From assembly GCA_002690925.1 (NCBI GenBank), contig NZGD01000242.1, forward strand, positions 1 to 45,623: a stretch of DNA of 45,623 nucleotides, in the 5' to 3' direction. Source of the DNA: Rhodopirellula sp. Lineage in GTDB: Bacteria > Planctomycetota > Planctomycetia > Pirellulales > Pirellulaceae. The notes under the pieces were generated by a model that saw only the letters and a list, made by a program, of their open reading frames with translations, ran no database searches and was not told the DNA's origin. Below are positions 25,098-35,028 of this stretch, piece after piece. How positions within the stretch are numbered: the first letter of the stretch is position 1; the number at the start of each line of letters is the position of its first letter. The position numbers and the translations under genes are program-made.

Positions 25098-28000
25098 TCA
25101 TGCGCCATAGACCGAGCGGAAGAATTCGGCTTTGTCTTTTATTTTCTGAGCCGCCTCCTCGGCCTGCTCAACCGCCGCTTCCAACTCATTTAATTTCGAG
25201 CGACCTTCATTAAGTTTCCCTTGGTCTGCGGCTTGTGCCTTGCTAAGGCCTTCCAGTTCGGCCTTCAGCTTTGCCATTGCTTCACCCATTTGCTTGATCT
25301 GAGCTTCACGTGCCGCCACCGCAGTTTCGATCCCCGTGACGCTGGCCTGGACGGGCTCCAGACTCTTCCGCTTTGCGGCAGCGGTCGCCGCAGTCGCTTC
25401 CAATTCAGCAGCAAGCTTCACGCCTTGTTGCTTGAACGCTACCAGTTCAGATTCAATCCCCTCGAGGACAGTGGTCTCATCAGCAAGGCTTTTACGTGCT
25501 ACGCCCGTGGCTGTCTGCATGGCTGTGAATCCTGCCACCGCATCATCCAACGTCTTTTTCGCTGCAGTGATCTGCTTATCCAAAACAGGAACTGCTGCGG
25601 TCATCTGTTTGATGGTAGCAGCATGCTTGGCAACGACTGCAGGCTGGGTTTTCAACTTTGCCATCACAGCTGCAAGACTGGTCGCGGTCTGCTCCACGAG
25701 CTTTCGGCTGGCATCCAGCTTGGGCTGTGCTGCACTAACAGCGGCAGTCATTTCTGCAATCTTTGCCTCAGCTATTTTCTTTGCCGCTACTTCACGGGTA
25801 ACGGCAGCAGCGGCAGCTTGCTGTTGGGCTGTCAGCTTAGACATCTCTTTGACCAGTAACGCCATCTTCTGTACGGCTTCATCCTTGGACTTTTTGGCAA
25901 CTGCCAACTCACCTGCAACTTGTGCCAACTGTACATCGTAAGCTTCTATTTGCTTCGTAGCGGCACTCTTCGCGGTAACATGAGCCGCCATTTGCTTCTT
26001 CAGCGGTTCGATCTTACCAGTCATGGCAGACTGTTCGGCTGAGACACCAACTAACTTGGCGTTAGCAGCAGCAATTATTTTCGTTGCACTCGCAACGATG
26101 CTTTTCTGGTTGGCAACAAGCTTTTTCGCCTCAGATGCTTGGGTATTTGCTTTCGTCAATTCACCTTCGATTTTGGCAACAAGGTCTGAAGCAATCTTCT
26201 TCGCTGCGTCATCCTTTGCTGCATCCAGCTGTTGTTTCGCTGACTCCATCGCAGCAGTCGCCAAAGCTACCGCGCTAGACGCAACACCGATCTGTGCCAC
26301 AGCAGCCGTTTCAGCAGCCCCTGCTTTCTTCTGTTGCTCGACTGCGTCACCGACTTCTTTCTGAAGCGTCATCATTTTTTTCGCAAGCTCGGCTACTTTG
26401 CTGTTGAGCTGTGAAATTGCATTCTCTGCCAATTTTCTGGCATTCTCGGCAGCGACCTCCGCATTTTTCGCTGCCTGCCTCATCGCAGCGATCTCAACAT
26501 CGCGTGTCGTGATTTGCGCCAGCGATGCCACAGCAGTAACTTTCAGCTGCTCATGCTGTTGTTTTACTTTCGCTAGCTGCGCATCAACCGCGACCTTCTC
26601 TGCATTTGCTTTGTCTCGACGAGCAGCGGACTGAGCGACTAAGACTTGCTGAGCCTTAATTATGTTCTGTGCACCATCAACCTGCTTTACCAGTGCCTCC
26701 ATCGCCCCCTTGGCGGTTGCCAGTGTTTTGTCCGCAGCTATTTTTCGTGCCTGCATATCCGCCATGACTTTCTCGCTGACGACCTTATCAGCGTTTGCTT
26801 TAACAATTGCGGTTTTCGTTTCAGATAATTTTGCGACCAATCCTGCGTGGGCTGCCTTTGTTGCTTCGACCTGCTTTTGCTGTGACGCTTCCGCTGTGGA
26901 AGCAGCTGCAACAGCAGCATTCAGCTTTGCAATTTTCTCAGCAACAGTCGTCTTGTATTGTTCGAGGTTTGGTGGATTTGAAGGCAGTTCAACGAATTTC
27001 TTGGGATCAGCTACTTCCCACATCACTGTTCGCCCGGACCAATCACCCCCAATGACACGTGAACCATCGTGTGTGATCACGGCCTCCAAAGCTGGCTCAG
27101 CAAACGCTGGCATGGTTGCAATCGCACCGCCGTCGGCATTCCAAAGTTTAACGGTTTTGTCTTTTCCCGAAGTCACCATTCGGCCATCTCGAGCCATCAC
27201 AACACCCGTTGCACCTCCCCCGTGAGCATTGAAGCTTTTCAATTGCTTCCCGTTGTTCATTTCCCACAGTTTGACGGTACCATCTTCGCTGGCACTCACG
27301 AGCACATTCGAATCTGCTCTCCATGAGAGTCCACGGACGGCAGCTTTATGTCCTACCAGGTCCAGATAGAGACGTCCGGTATCTGCTTCCCAGACATGCA
27401 GACCGCCTGAGCGGTCGCCGGATGCGACCAGTACCCCATCCGGGCTGAAGTCGACCGTGTAGACCCAATCAGTATGTTTCTTCAGATCAAACAGAGAGTC
27501 ACCGGAAGAAGTGTCGAAAATACGGACAAGTTTTTGTGGCCCACCCAGCGCAATTTTACTGAGGTCGTCGTTGACATCCGCACCAAAAACAGTGTCCAAC
27601 TCATCTCCAACCTTAATGACCCTTTCGCCCGTTTTAATGTCGTAGACCGAAGCAACGCCCTTTGATGAATGGGTGCCCCCTGCGACGAGCAAATACCCAC
27701 CATCAACACTGAATGTAAGAACCTGCGGAATTCCTTCAGGGAAAGGTATGATACCCTCAAGCTTGCCGGTTTCTGTGTGGTAGAGAGAAACCTGTTTTTG
27801 ACCAGCAATCGCCACGAGAGGTGCCCACGGACTGGCCGCCAGCGCAGACGCAGCAGCAGCACGCCCAGAGACGACAACGGGCATCCGCCACAAACTTTCG
27901 GGCATGACAATTTCAGAAGGTTTGCCGCCTTCCATTGCCGTAAAACTCAACGATGGACCTTTGCGTTTCTTTGCTTTGCTGCCGCTGTTTTCGAGCAAAC

Positions 28001-28358
28001 CGCCATCGATCCACCTTTTGATGATGTCCAACTTCTCCTTCGAGATTGGCTCCTGATTCGGTGGCATGGTTGGCTCTTCATCGTGAGTCATCACGAGGTA
28101 AAGCCTGCTGGCCGACGCGTCACCAGAGACAACTGCGTCGCCACTACCACCGCCTTCCATGACCGCTCCAAAGCTGTCAATTGCGAGCCCAGCTTCGGCA
28201 TCGTTAGCGTTGTGACACTGCAGACAATGCTCACGAAAAATCGGCAGTACATGGTCCATAAAGTTCGGACTCGCCTGTTCCGCTTTCTTCTCCTGCCCGC
28301 AAAGCGGCAACAATGTCAAACACAGGAGACCAAGACTCAGAGATACTCGGATAATCAT
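25098..28358 (-). CDS. Cytochrome c - WD40 - long coiled coil protein
   Basis: 1086 residues from the ATG at 28358. A signal peptide ends near residue 21. Residues ~30-120 are a planctomycete-type cytochrome c domain with CLQCH (C45, C48, H49) and a TMPPNQEPISKEKLDIIKRW segment supplying the probable Met ligand. Residues ~165-450 contain about six WD40 repeats (FSPDGVLVASGDRSGGLHVW, VSASEDGTVKLWEM, VTSGKDKTVKLWNADG). From ~455 to 1080 the chain is very rich in Ala, Lys and Glu and should form a coiled coil of some 600 residues, long enough to span tens of nanometres. Such proteins accompany DUF1501/DUF1549 genes in planctomycetes and are probably periplasmic or surface scaffolds. It is the last gene of the cluster, 195 bases after the DUF1549/DUF1553 gene. 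Confidence 0.88.
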   Translation of the reverse strand: MIIRVSLSLGLLCLTLLPLCGQEKKAEQASPNFMDHVLPIFREHCLQCHNANDAEAGLAIDSFGAVMEGGGSGDAVVSGDASASRLYLVMTHDEEPTMPPNQEPISKEKLDIIKRWIDGGLLENSGSKAKKRKGPSLSFTAMEGGKPSEIVMPESLWRMPVVVSGRAAAASALAASPWAPLVAIAGQKQVSLYHTETGKLEGIIPFPEGIPQVLTFSVDGGYLLVAGGTHSSKGVASVYDIKTGERVIKVGDELDTVFGADVNDDLSKIALGGPQKLVRIFDTSSGDSLFDLKKHTDWVYTVDFSPDGVLVASGDRSGGLHVWEADTGRLYLDLVGHKAAVRGLSWRADSNVLVSASEDGTVKLWEMNNGKQLKSFNAHGGGATGVVMARDGRMVTSGKDKTVKLWNADGGAIATMPAFAEPALEAVITHDGSRVIGGDWSGRTVMWEVADPKKFVELPSNPPNLEQYKTTVAEKIAKLNAAVAAASTAEASQQKQVEATKAAHAGLVAKLSETKTAIVKANADKVVSEKVMADMQARKIAADKTLATAKGAMEALVKQVDGAQNIIKAQQVLVAQSAARRDKANAEKVAVDAQLAKVKQQHEQLKVTAVASLAQITTRDVEIAAMRQAAKNAEVAAENARKLAENAISQLNSKVAELAKKMMTLQKEVGDAVEQQKKAGAAETAAVAQIGVASSAVALATAAMESAKQQLDAAKDDAAKKIASDLVAKIEGELTKANTQASEAKKLVANQKSIVASATKIIAAANAKLVGVSAEQSAMTGKIEPLKKQMAAHVTAKSAATKQIEAYDVQLAQVAGELAVAKKSKDEAVQKMALLVKEMSKLTAQQQAAAAAVTREVAAKKIAEAKIAEMTAAVSAAQPKLDASRKLVEQTATSLAAVMAKLKTQPAVVAKHAATIKQMTAAVPVLDKQITAAKKTLDDAVAGFTAMQTATGVARKSLADETTVLEGIESELVAFKQQGVKLAAELEATAATAAAKRKSLEPVQASVTGIETAVAAREAQIKQMGEAMAKLKAELEGLSKAQAADQGKLNEGRSKLNELEAAVEQAEEAAQKIKDKAEFFRSVYGA

Positions 28359-28553
28359 TTCGATGCTTTGAAGGTTTTGACGGCACAGTTACCTTGTGCG
28401 ACTATTAACTGCAAAAAAATGTGATCAGCAACGAAACAATCGACGTGTACTGGTAACACCGGCACACGCAGCTCAGTTGTTCAGATTCGATGACCACACG
28501 CTTTTCAAGTCGACAACCCCGATTCATCGGCGTTGCAACTCATCAACTGTGAA

Positions 28554-31028
28554 TCAGTGATTGAACACGAATTCACGGCTGTTTAAGACGGCCCAGAAGA
28601 CATCCTCAAGACCCACTGTGGGGTTTGGTGCCTGCCCAACCGCAGCTAGTAATTCCTTGCGTTCCGTCTCCGTTGGATACCGTGATAGACATCGCACGTA
28701 CAAACGGTCGAGCGCGTCATTCACCGGTGCATCATCCTTGAGTAACTCAGCGACTACCTTGCCCTGAGTGATCTTTCCGCTCGTCGCGCTGCCGTTGAGC
28801 AGATGCAATGCCTGTGACAGCGATGGGTCTGTCGACGCCTCACAATCACAAACAGTCTCACGTGGAGCTCTTCCAAATGTATCGAGGAAATAAGTACTTG
28901 TCCGGCCGTCCGCAATTTGTACGGCTCGAGCTCCCAACGGAAGACCGCGGAACTTCTCTTTGGTATTGGTCACCTGACTGACGCAGTCAAGCATCATTTC
29001 CGCAGGAATCCGTCTAACCACGGCATAAGCGTAATTACGAGTGTCACCTTTGTTACTTTCGTTCGGAGTTGCACTTCGCTGATACGCCTGACTGTTACAA
29101 ATATCACGAACCAATTGTCGGAAATCGAACTTGTACGAAGATAGTTTGTCACCGAGTTCCTGAAACAACTCTGGATTGGTCGCAGGATTACTGACCCTAA
29201 TATCATCCACCGGTTCTACAATGCCGACGCCCATAAAGTGGGCCCAAACGCGATTAGCAATGCTCGTCGAAAAGTAAGGATTCTCGGGACTGGTCAGCCA
29301 CTCAGCCATCACCACACGACGGTCCTTACCTGTGGTGTCAGCTAAGCCACCACCCAGAAATTTTGGCTGCATGACCTGGTTAGTCACTTTATGTCTGACC
29401 TCACCACTTCGTCGGTCGTAAATAATCTTTTCCCGGTAGTCTTCAGCATTCTTTGTAGCTGTCTGGCAGAAGAAAGCAGCAAACCCGTAGTAATCATCCA
29501 TGGTCCAGCGATCCAAGGGATGATTGTGACACTGAGCACATTGAGTTCGGATTCCCATGAAAACCTGCGCGGCATTCTCTGCACGCTTGAGCGTATCACG
29601 CTCTATCTGATAATAGTTCGTCGCGGGATTCCGAAACGTTCCACCCGTGGCACCAAACAACTCCCGAACCATTTCGTCAATTGGAACGTTCTTGGCAAAC
29701 TTATCCGTCAACCACTGGTTGTAAAGAAACGCTGACTTGTAACTGACTTGATTTGTACTTTTGATCATCAACAATTGTGCGAATTTCATCGCCCAAATTT
29801 CACTGAACTCCTTGCGTCCCAAAAGACGCTCGATCAACGCTGCACGCTTATCCTCGGCAACGTCATTCATGAACAGGTGGTACTCTTCTTCAGTGGGCAG
29901 CATACCTGTGATATCAATCGTTACGCGGCGTAAAAACTCTTCATCGGTGCAAAGACCACTTGGCAGTATCCGGAGTTGGTTGAGCTTCTTACCCACCAGT
30001 TCATCGATATAATTGCCAGTTACCTCAGGAACCTCGTATTGAAGATCCTCGGGCAGAACCAGTACCTGCCGTCCTTCGGTCTTGGTTTCGAATCGTGCCA
30101 TGATGAACGCCTCACCCCGAGCACCTGCAGTGACATGTCCATTCTCATCCACTGCCGCAGATGTCTCATTGTTTGTCATGAAAGCAGAGAGGTTGGTAAC
30201 ATCACGAGTTGTTTCATCTGAGTAGTGTGCTACTGCAATGAAACGTTGAGTGCTGCCCGTTCCTTCAATGACGGCCTGTGGAGGGTAGATTTCGAGTTTG
30301 GCTACGCTTGGTGGCGGCGTGGTGTCTTTCAAAGCACCGGCCTCCAACCATTCCAACATCATTGAGTAATAGACACTGTCGTCGCCAAACAATTTACCAC
30401 CCGTGTGTGGAACTTGACCGACTGCTTTGGTCAGAAACAGACTGTCCTGGGGCACAGCCAGATTGATCCGTCGCATTCCAATCTGTCGGGTGATTCGGGT
30501 GTAATCACCTGCAGGATCATAACCAAACAGGCTAATCATGAATCCATCTTTACCCCGTGCAGCTCCGTGGCAACTTCCCGTATTACAGCCACTGCGAGTC
30601 ATGATTGGCACAATATCTTTTTCAAAGCTGATCGGAAGCTTTTCGGAGCTACTTCCAACTTTGACCGGAATTCTGACCTTGCTGATACCATTGTCACAAA
30701 TCAATTCTGTTTCGCCGTCGGTCAACGGCAAAAGTCGGTTACCATCAATTTTGGCAACCTTCCCATCAGCGACTGTCCACTTTGCCGAGTCCGTGACGTC
30801 AAGAGTGACATCATCATCACGCCGCACGATCGCAACAAACGATTGATAGTCGCGTGCGGTATCGAGCCGAATTGCTTCAGGGTAAACAGATAAAACTCCT
30901 ACCGCCTTTGAAGCACTCTTGGAAGCGGAAGCAGAAGTTACTGCTATTACAGGCTCCGGTTCAGCCGCCACCGTTCCCGTGACAATGAGACAGGTGAAAG
31001 CAAGAGTTACGGACAGTCGACGCATCAT
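28554..31028 (-). CDS. DUF1549/DUF1553 cytochrome with bacterial Ig-like domains
   Basis: 824 residues from the ATG at 31028; GAAGG seven bases upstream supports this over the frame's extension to 31151. A signal peptide ends at TVAAEP (~22). Residues ~40-125 and ~240-325 look like bacterial Ig-like (BIG2) domains. Between them is a heme-type site with wider spacing, CNTGSCH (C148, C153, H154; CX4CH). DUF1549 covers ~338-515 with a second site CAQCH (C497, C500, H501) next to NHPLDRWTMDDYYG, and DUF1553 covers ~550-800. This is the standard planctomycete cytochrome family that pairs with DUF1501 proteins; it is thought to act in the periplasm or at the surface, but its substrate is unproved. 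It lies 180 bases after the PPC gene and has its own candidate promoter. Confidence 0.92.
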   Translation of the reverse strand: MMRRLSVTLAFTCLIVTGTVAAEPEPVIAVTSASASKSASKAVGVLSVYPEAIRLDTARDYQSFVAIVRRDDDVTLDVTDSAKWTVADGKVAKIDGNRLLPLTDGETELICDNGISKVRIPVKVGSSSEKLPISFEKDIVPIMTRSGCNTGSCHGAARGKDGFMISLFGYDPAGDYTRITRQIGMRRINLAVPQDSLFLTKAVGQVPHTGGKLFGDDSVYYSMMLEWLEAGALKDTTPPPSVAKLEIYPPQAVIEGTGSTQRFIAVAHYSDETTRDVTNLSAFMTNNETSAAVDENGHVTAGARGEAFIMARFETKTEGRQVLVLPEDLQYEVPEVTGNYIDELVGKKLNQLRILPSGLCTDEEFLRRVTIDITGMLPTEEEYHLFMNDVAEDKRAALIERLLGRKEFSEIWAMKFAQLLMIKSTNQVSYKSAFLYNQWLTDKFAKNVPIDEMVRELFGATGGTFRNPATNYYQIERDTLKRAENAAQVFMGIRTQCAQCHNHPLDRWTMDDYYGFAAFFCQTATKNAEDYREKIIYDRRSGEVRHKVTNQVMQPKFLGGGLADTTGKDRRVVMAEWLTSPENPYFSTSIANRVWAHFMGVGIVEPVDDIRVSNPATNPELFQELGDKLSSYKFDFRQLVRDICNSQAYQRSATPNESNKGDTRNYAYAVVRRIPAEMMLDCVSQVTNTKEKFRGLPLGARAVQIADGRTSTYFLDTFGRAPRETVCDCEASTDPSLSQALHLLNGSATSGKITQGKVVAELLKDDAPVNDALDRLYVRCLSRYPTETERKELLAAVGQAPNPTVGLEDVFWAVLNSREFVFNH

Positions 31029-31087
31029 GTTGATACCTTCGGGTCTTTCCATCTGACTGGAACTCGGTATCCCAGTCTGGTTAGTGA

Positions 31088-31107
31088 GTTGGTTGACTAT
31101 ATTTTTA
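31088..31107 (-). promoter_or_regulatory. Shared promoter element, copy upstream of DUF1549/DUF1553
   Basis: On the minus strand TAAAAATATAGTCAACCAAC, 59 bases before the ATG. It differs at only 2 of 20 positions from the element before the DUF1501 gene. The TATAGT within it suits a -10 box; no good -35 box is seen 17 bases upstream, so this promoter may need an activator or another sigma factor. Confidence 0.5.
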
Positions 31108-31208
31108 TCAGTGTTCAGAAACAGTCTGAAGTTACGAATCTGCGTTTTCACGACTGTCCCAATTGTTCTAGTTAGTATTCAAACACGACTACTCAGTGCG
31201 GCCAGCAT

Positions 31209-33656
31209 TTACTCTGGAACTTCAGTTTTCCCTTGTCGCATCAACCTGAGTTGCTCGAGGCGGCTCAGTGGTTTCTTCTTGACTGGAGCAGGTGGCTTGG
31301 CAGCTGGCTTGGCGGTGGGTTTGGCTGGAGCCGGCTTCGGCTTGGTGACAGGAGCAGGAATGGGCTTATCCACCTGCAGTGTACCTGTACCTTGAGTCTG
31401 CTTAATGATCCCTTGGTCATTGCTTACCGTTGCACGGACAACTAGCGTCTTATGTTGCCCAACGCGGGCCTTCTCACTAACTTTGACAGGGAAACTGACC
31501 TGCTCCGTGTCTTTGGTGACCGCGACTTTACTCTTCTCGCACACGACACCCGCTGGCAAGCCTACTAACTCAAGCTCACATGTTCCGGCGAAGTCCCGAA
31601 GCACTTCCACATCAACGAGAACATCAGCTTCCGCGTTCAATTCTGTCGAGGTTTTCGGAAACTCAAAAGCGAACAGGCGGTCTTCAATCGCGAGTGTTGC
31701 TGGCATGGTGGCGATCTCATTCCCACCAACGACGGCGTAAACAATGATCGGCCAGTCCCCAATGGCTGCCGATGAATTCGCAGTCACGGAAATCTTGGCC
31801 TCGTTTTTGCCCTTTGGGATCGTCACACTGCCAGTCGAAGCAATTCCGGGGGGGTTGTATAACATTCGAATGGGGATATCACCCTCGAACTCACCGCGTT
31901 CGACTTTCACGACAAGTTCCATAGAACCATTTCGAACGATGGGCACCTGTGGCTGAACGATCTCGAAGCTGCATGGCGAAGCCTTGATGACCGAAACTGC
32001 TGCCCTGTCGGCGTTGTAGTCGTAAACGACGCTATTGTTTTGACCGATCAACAACTGATGACGCTGGGTGTATCGACCCTCCGTTGGATTGTCGGTAATT
32101 TTCCCAACAAAATTGACCAACCGACCGTCCAACTTTGCCTCTGGAGTTGCACTCAGCAACAAGGGAACCGTTGTGCGATTCGCTGGCATCTGTATCGGCG
32201 TAATGGTCACTCCCTCTGGCAGGTTCAACCCACTGATATCGATTGCCCCGCCCACTCGCTGACGAGTTGCATTGATCATCACGGCAGCGTTATTACCCTG
32301 CGGCACATTAATCTGAGTCGCGACATACCGCTGACGATCAGGAAGTGTCAGAACCAAGTCAGGTTTCACCAATTGCACCTCAAGACGGTAGGCATAACCA
32401 GCGCCACCATTCCTAAGGTGGTCATTGACGCTGACATGGTAAACTCCATCGGCCGGAATCTTGTAATCCAACCGACTGTCTGGGCCACCCGAGTCGTCGT
32501 TTCCTCCGACTCGACTACCGGCAGCGTTGTAGACGTTGATCACGCCGTCCAACTCTGATCGCAGAATTTTCCGAGCGAAGAGATTGATTGAAACCGTTTG
32601 ATCTTTCTTTGCTTCAAAGCTGAAGAAATCCGTATCACCAGGTTCGCCAATAAAGCCACAAAACGCGCCGGGCAACGCACCGACAGTCGACTCTTTGAAG
32701 CTGTTATTGGGTTCCTGCTCGACTACATTGGGCATTTCCTGAACCCGAATGAAGTTGGGTGAAGGACTGACACCTTGGTCATTCGCCACCACCAGCGGGA
32801 ACGCTTCCTGTGGTTGACTTGGCAGTTGCACTTTCTCAATCCACGCGTCGCCTGTTGCGGATACAAAGGTCATGTCAATCAACGCACCCGGTGGTCCACC
32901 AGCGGGGACAACAGCAATCGGCCTCGGGAACGAGCCCACATGCAACCGATAACGATCATTGTTCCCGCCAAAAGAGCTGTCTCTTACCACAATGATGTAC
33001 TTCCCATCTGCGGGAGCTCGCATGGAACACAGGCAGTCCTGCTGCAGCAACGGTGCATCGTCACTGGTAGCCATTTCGAACCGCTCCGAGTTCAGAATTG
33101 CGACATAAGGATCAAAGAACGGATTGCTTCTTCCCTTTTTGATACGAACGCCCTCAAGCTCGGCCGTGAGGCTTTCACCTTCCTTCAGTTCGACGACGTA
33201 ATAATCTTCATCTTCGCGGGCAATGGCACCTTCGACAGTGACATTCTTTTCGATCACCTGGGGTGTCGCAAATTCACTGTTGGGCTCTTTCTCCTCCACA
33301 TTGGGCAAAACCCCGACACTGAACATCATGACATTGCTAAGGCCGGTCTCACTCACAAGGCGAATCGGGTAAAGCCCAGGTGCCGAATCAGCTGGGACCT
33401 CAAATTCCACCTCTACCTTTGAGGCACTAACCGGTTTGACCGATTTAACGTTGATCCCTTCGCGGTCGACAATGATTTGACGACTGTCACTCAAACGCGA
33501 TCCGGTTATCACCACCGTTTGCGTAGTTCCGCGTTGCATGCCGCGCGGAGTGGAGCTGACAATATCTGGTTTGTAGGCCTGAGCCGTTCCCGTGATGCCA
33601 AAGAATAGAAGACAACCGAAGAGTGAAACAGGTCTTTGCCACATGTTAGTCATCAT
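31209..33656 (-). CDS. Exported IPT/TIG and pre-peptidase C-terminal (PPC) domain protein
   Basis: 815 residues from the ATG at 33656; M2 and M5 are other possible starts. A signal peptide ends at TAQA (~27). Residues ~30-115 look like an IPT/TIG fold (SSTPRGMQRGTTQTVVITGSRL trimmed to its first strands). Two PPC-type beta domains follow at ~120-240 and ~315-430, each opened by an E-K/Q-E-P-N-S/N motif. The rest is beta-sandwich-like up to ~765, then a Pro/Ala/Lys linker and a basic tail L-S-R-L-E-Q-L-R-L-M-R-Q. No enzymatic residues are visible, so a binding or scaffold role outside the cell is likely. It sits 67 bases after the DUF1501 gene on the same strand and is probably co-transcribed with it. 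Confidence 0.85.
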   Translation of the reverse strand: MMTNMWQRPVSLFGCLLFFGITGTAQAYKPDIVSSTPRGMQRGTTQTVVITGSRLSDSRQIIVDREGINVKSVKPVSASKVEVEFEVPADSAPGLYPIRLVSETGLSNVMMFSVGVLPNVEEKEPNSEFATPQVIEKNVTVEGAIAREDEDYYVVELKEGESLTAELEGVRIKKGRSNPFFDPYVAILNSERFEMATSDDAPLLQQDCLCSMRAPADGKYIIVVRDSSFGGNNDRYRLHVGSFPRPIAVVPAGGPPGALIDMTFVSATGDAWIEKVQLPSQPQEAFPLVVANDQGVSPSPNFIRVQEMPNVVEQEPNNSFKESTVGALPGAFCGFIGEPGDTDFFSFEAKKDQTVSINLFARKILRSELDGVINVYNAAGSRVGGNDDSGGPDSRLDYKIPADGVYHVSVNDHLRNGGAGYAYRLEVQLVKPDLVLTLPDRQRYVATQINVPQGNNAAVMINATRQRVGGAIDISGLNLPEGVTITPIQMPANRTTVPLLLSATPEAKLDGRLVNFVGKITDNPTEGRYTQRHQLLIGQNNSVVYDYNADRAAVSVIKASPCSFEIVQPQVPIVRNGSMELVVKVERGEFEGDIPIRMLYNPPGIASTGSVTIPKGKNEAKISVTANSSAAIGDWPIIVYAVVGGNEIATMPATLAIEDRLFAFEFPKTSTELNAEADVLVDVEVLRDFAGTCELELVGLPAGVVCEKSKVAVTKDTEQVSFPVKVSEKARVGQHKTLVVRATVSNDQGIIKQTQGTGTLQVDKPIPAPVTKPKPAPAKPTAKPAAKPPAPVKKKPLSRLEQLRLMRQGKTEVPE

Positions 33657-33723
33657 TGGTTATGAATGGATTCAAACAACTGGAAAGGTACACAGCCAGC
33701 ATCCTGCAGCCTGCACAGAAAAA

Positions 33724-35028
33724 CTAGGCCACGATTTCCTTCAATACCTTGCCGCCGTCCACAATCTCGATTGGACGATCACCAGGAGCCATCAACTCCT
33801 TATCGGCAACAATCCCTAACTGGTGGTACATGGTGGTGGCGAGATCGGCGGGTCCGACAGGGTCAAATTCCGGCTCGGATGCAGTTGCATTCGATGCCCC
33901 GTAAATCGAGCCACCTTTGATACCACCACCGGCAAGCATCACACTGAAGACTTTAGGATAGTGATCACGGCCAGCATCCTTATTGACCTTGGGCGTACGG
34001 CCGAATTCACTGCTCACCATTACGAGGGTCGAGTCGAGAAGCCCCCGTTGCTCAAGGTCGAGAATCAATTGCGACAATGCCTGATCTAGAGGCGGCATCG
34101 TTCGCTTCATCGCAGCATTGATACCGCTATGCATGTCCCACCCACCGTAGGTCAGGGTGACCAAACGACAGCCAGCCTCCACCAATCGCCGTGCCATCAA
34201 CAGACGCTGACCTGCCTGATTTTCACCATAAGCAGCTTTCATTTTGCTGTCTTCCTTGCCGAGATCAAATGCGGCTTTTGCCTCACCTGAGCCTAACAAG
34301 CTGTAGGCACGCTGGTAGAACGTATCCATGGCCTGAACGCCGTCCGCGTTCGTCATTGCACTGAACTTCTTGTTGACAGAAGCTAATGCTGCTTGCCGAC
34401 GTGCAAATCGGGCGTCATCGACACCACCATACAAATCGAGATCACGAACCTTGAAATTACTGCTCGCAGGATCGCTTCCCAGGGCAAACGCCCCGTAGGA
34501 AGAACTCAAGTACCCAGTTCCTGCAAACTCATTGGGCTGATTGGGAATGCACACGTATGGAGGCAGGTTGTTCCGCGGCCCATACTCGTGACTGACAACC
34601 GCGCCGAAACTGGGATACTTCAAAGCCGGACTTGGCTTGTATCCGGTGAACATGTTGTGTGTACCACGCTCATGAGCTGCCTCACCATGAGTCATCGACC
34701 TAATGACACAAAGCCGATCTGCTATGCCAGCTAATTTTGGGACAGACTCACAAAAGATCTCACCAGTGTTTGTTTTCACCGGCTTCATTTCACCGCGGTA
34801 CTCGATCGGGCTGTAGGGCTTGGGATCCCAGCTTTCCTGATGGGCCATCCCACCCGGCAAGTAAACGTGAATCACACTCTTTGCTTTGGCTTCGATAAAA
34901 TCGTAGTGCTTCTGCTCGGCTGCCGCCTTTTCCATCCACAACAACTGTGGGAGAGATATCCCTAAACCTCCGAGGGTTCCGGCAGTAAGAAATCCACGTC
35001 TGCTAAAAGGGTTTCCGTGACAACGCAT
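33724..35028 (-). CDS. DUF1501 protein, Tat-exported
   Basis: 434 residues from the ATG at 35028. The N-terminus S-R-R-G-F-L-T-A-G with a following hydrophobic stretch is a twin-arginine (Tat) signal, which suggests export in a folded, perhaps metal-bound state. The body is a sulfatase/alkaline phosphatase-like fold of the DUF1501 family: VIHVYLPGGMAHQESWDPKP, RGTHNMFTGYKP, LVTLTYGGWDMHSG, VMVSSEFGRTPKVN and GRDHYPKVFSVMLAGGG carry the conserved Asp/His metal-type positions. DUF1501 proteins nearly always sit beside DUF1549/DUF1553 cytochromes in planctomycetes, as here. The reaction is not established. It is the first gene of the cluster and follows a good sigma70-like promoter. Confidence 0.93.
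   Translation of the reverse strand: MRCHGNPFSRRGFLTAGTLGGLGISLPQLLWMEKAAAEQKHYDFIEAKAKSVIHVYLPGGMAHQESWDPKPYSPIEYRGEMKPVKTNTGEIFCESVPKLAGIADRLCVIRSMTHGEAAHERGTHNMFTGYKPSPALKYPSFGAVVSHEYGPRNNLPPYVCIPNQPNEFAGTGYLSSSYGAFALGSDPASSNFKVRDLDLYGGVDDARFARRQAALASVNKKFSAMTNADGVQAMDTFYQRAYSLLGSGEAKAAFDLGKEDSKMKAAYGENQAGQRLLMARRLVEAGCRLVTLTYGGWDMHSGINAAMKRTMPPLDQALSQLILDLEQRGLLDSTLVMVSSEFGRTPKVNKDAGRDHYPKVFSVMLAGGGIKGGSIYGASNATASEPEFDPVGPADLATTMYHQLGIVADKELMAPGDRPIEIVDGGKVLKEIVA

Noticed and set aside
25336..25941. Long Ala/Ser-rich open frames on the plus strand opposite the coiled-coil gene
   Set aside because: They are antisense shadows of the repetitive Ala/Lys/Glu codons of the real minus-strand gene and show no family features or ribosome binding site.
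28297..28358. Lipoprotein signal for the cytochrome-WD40 protein (L-P-L-C-G)
   Set aside because: Positions before the Cys (Leu-Pro-Leu) do not fit a lipobox, which needs a small residue at -1. An ordinary signal peptide explains it better.
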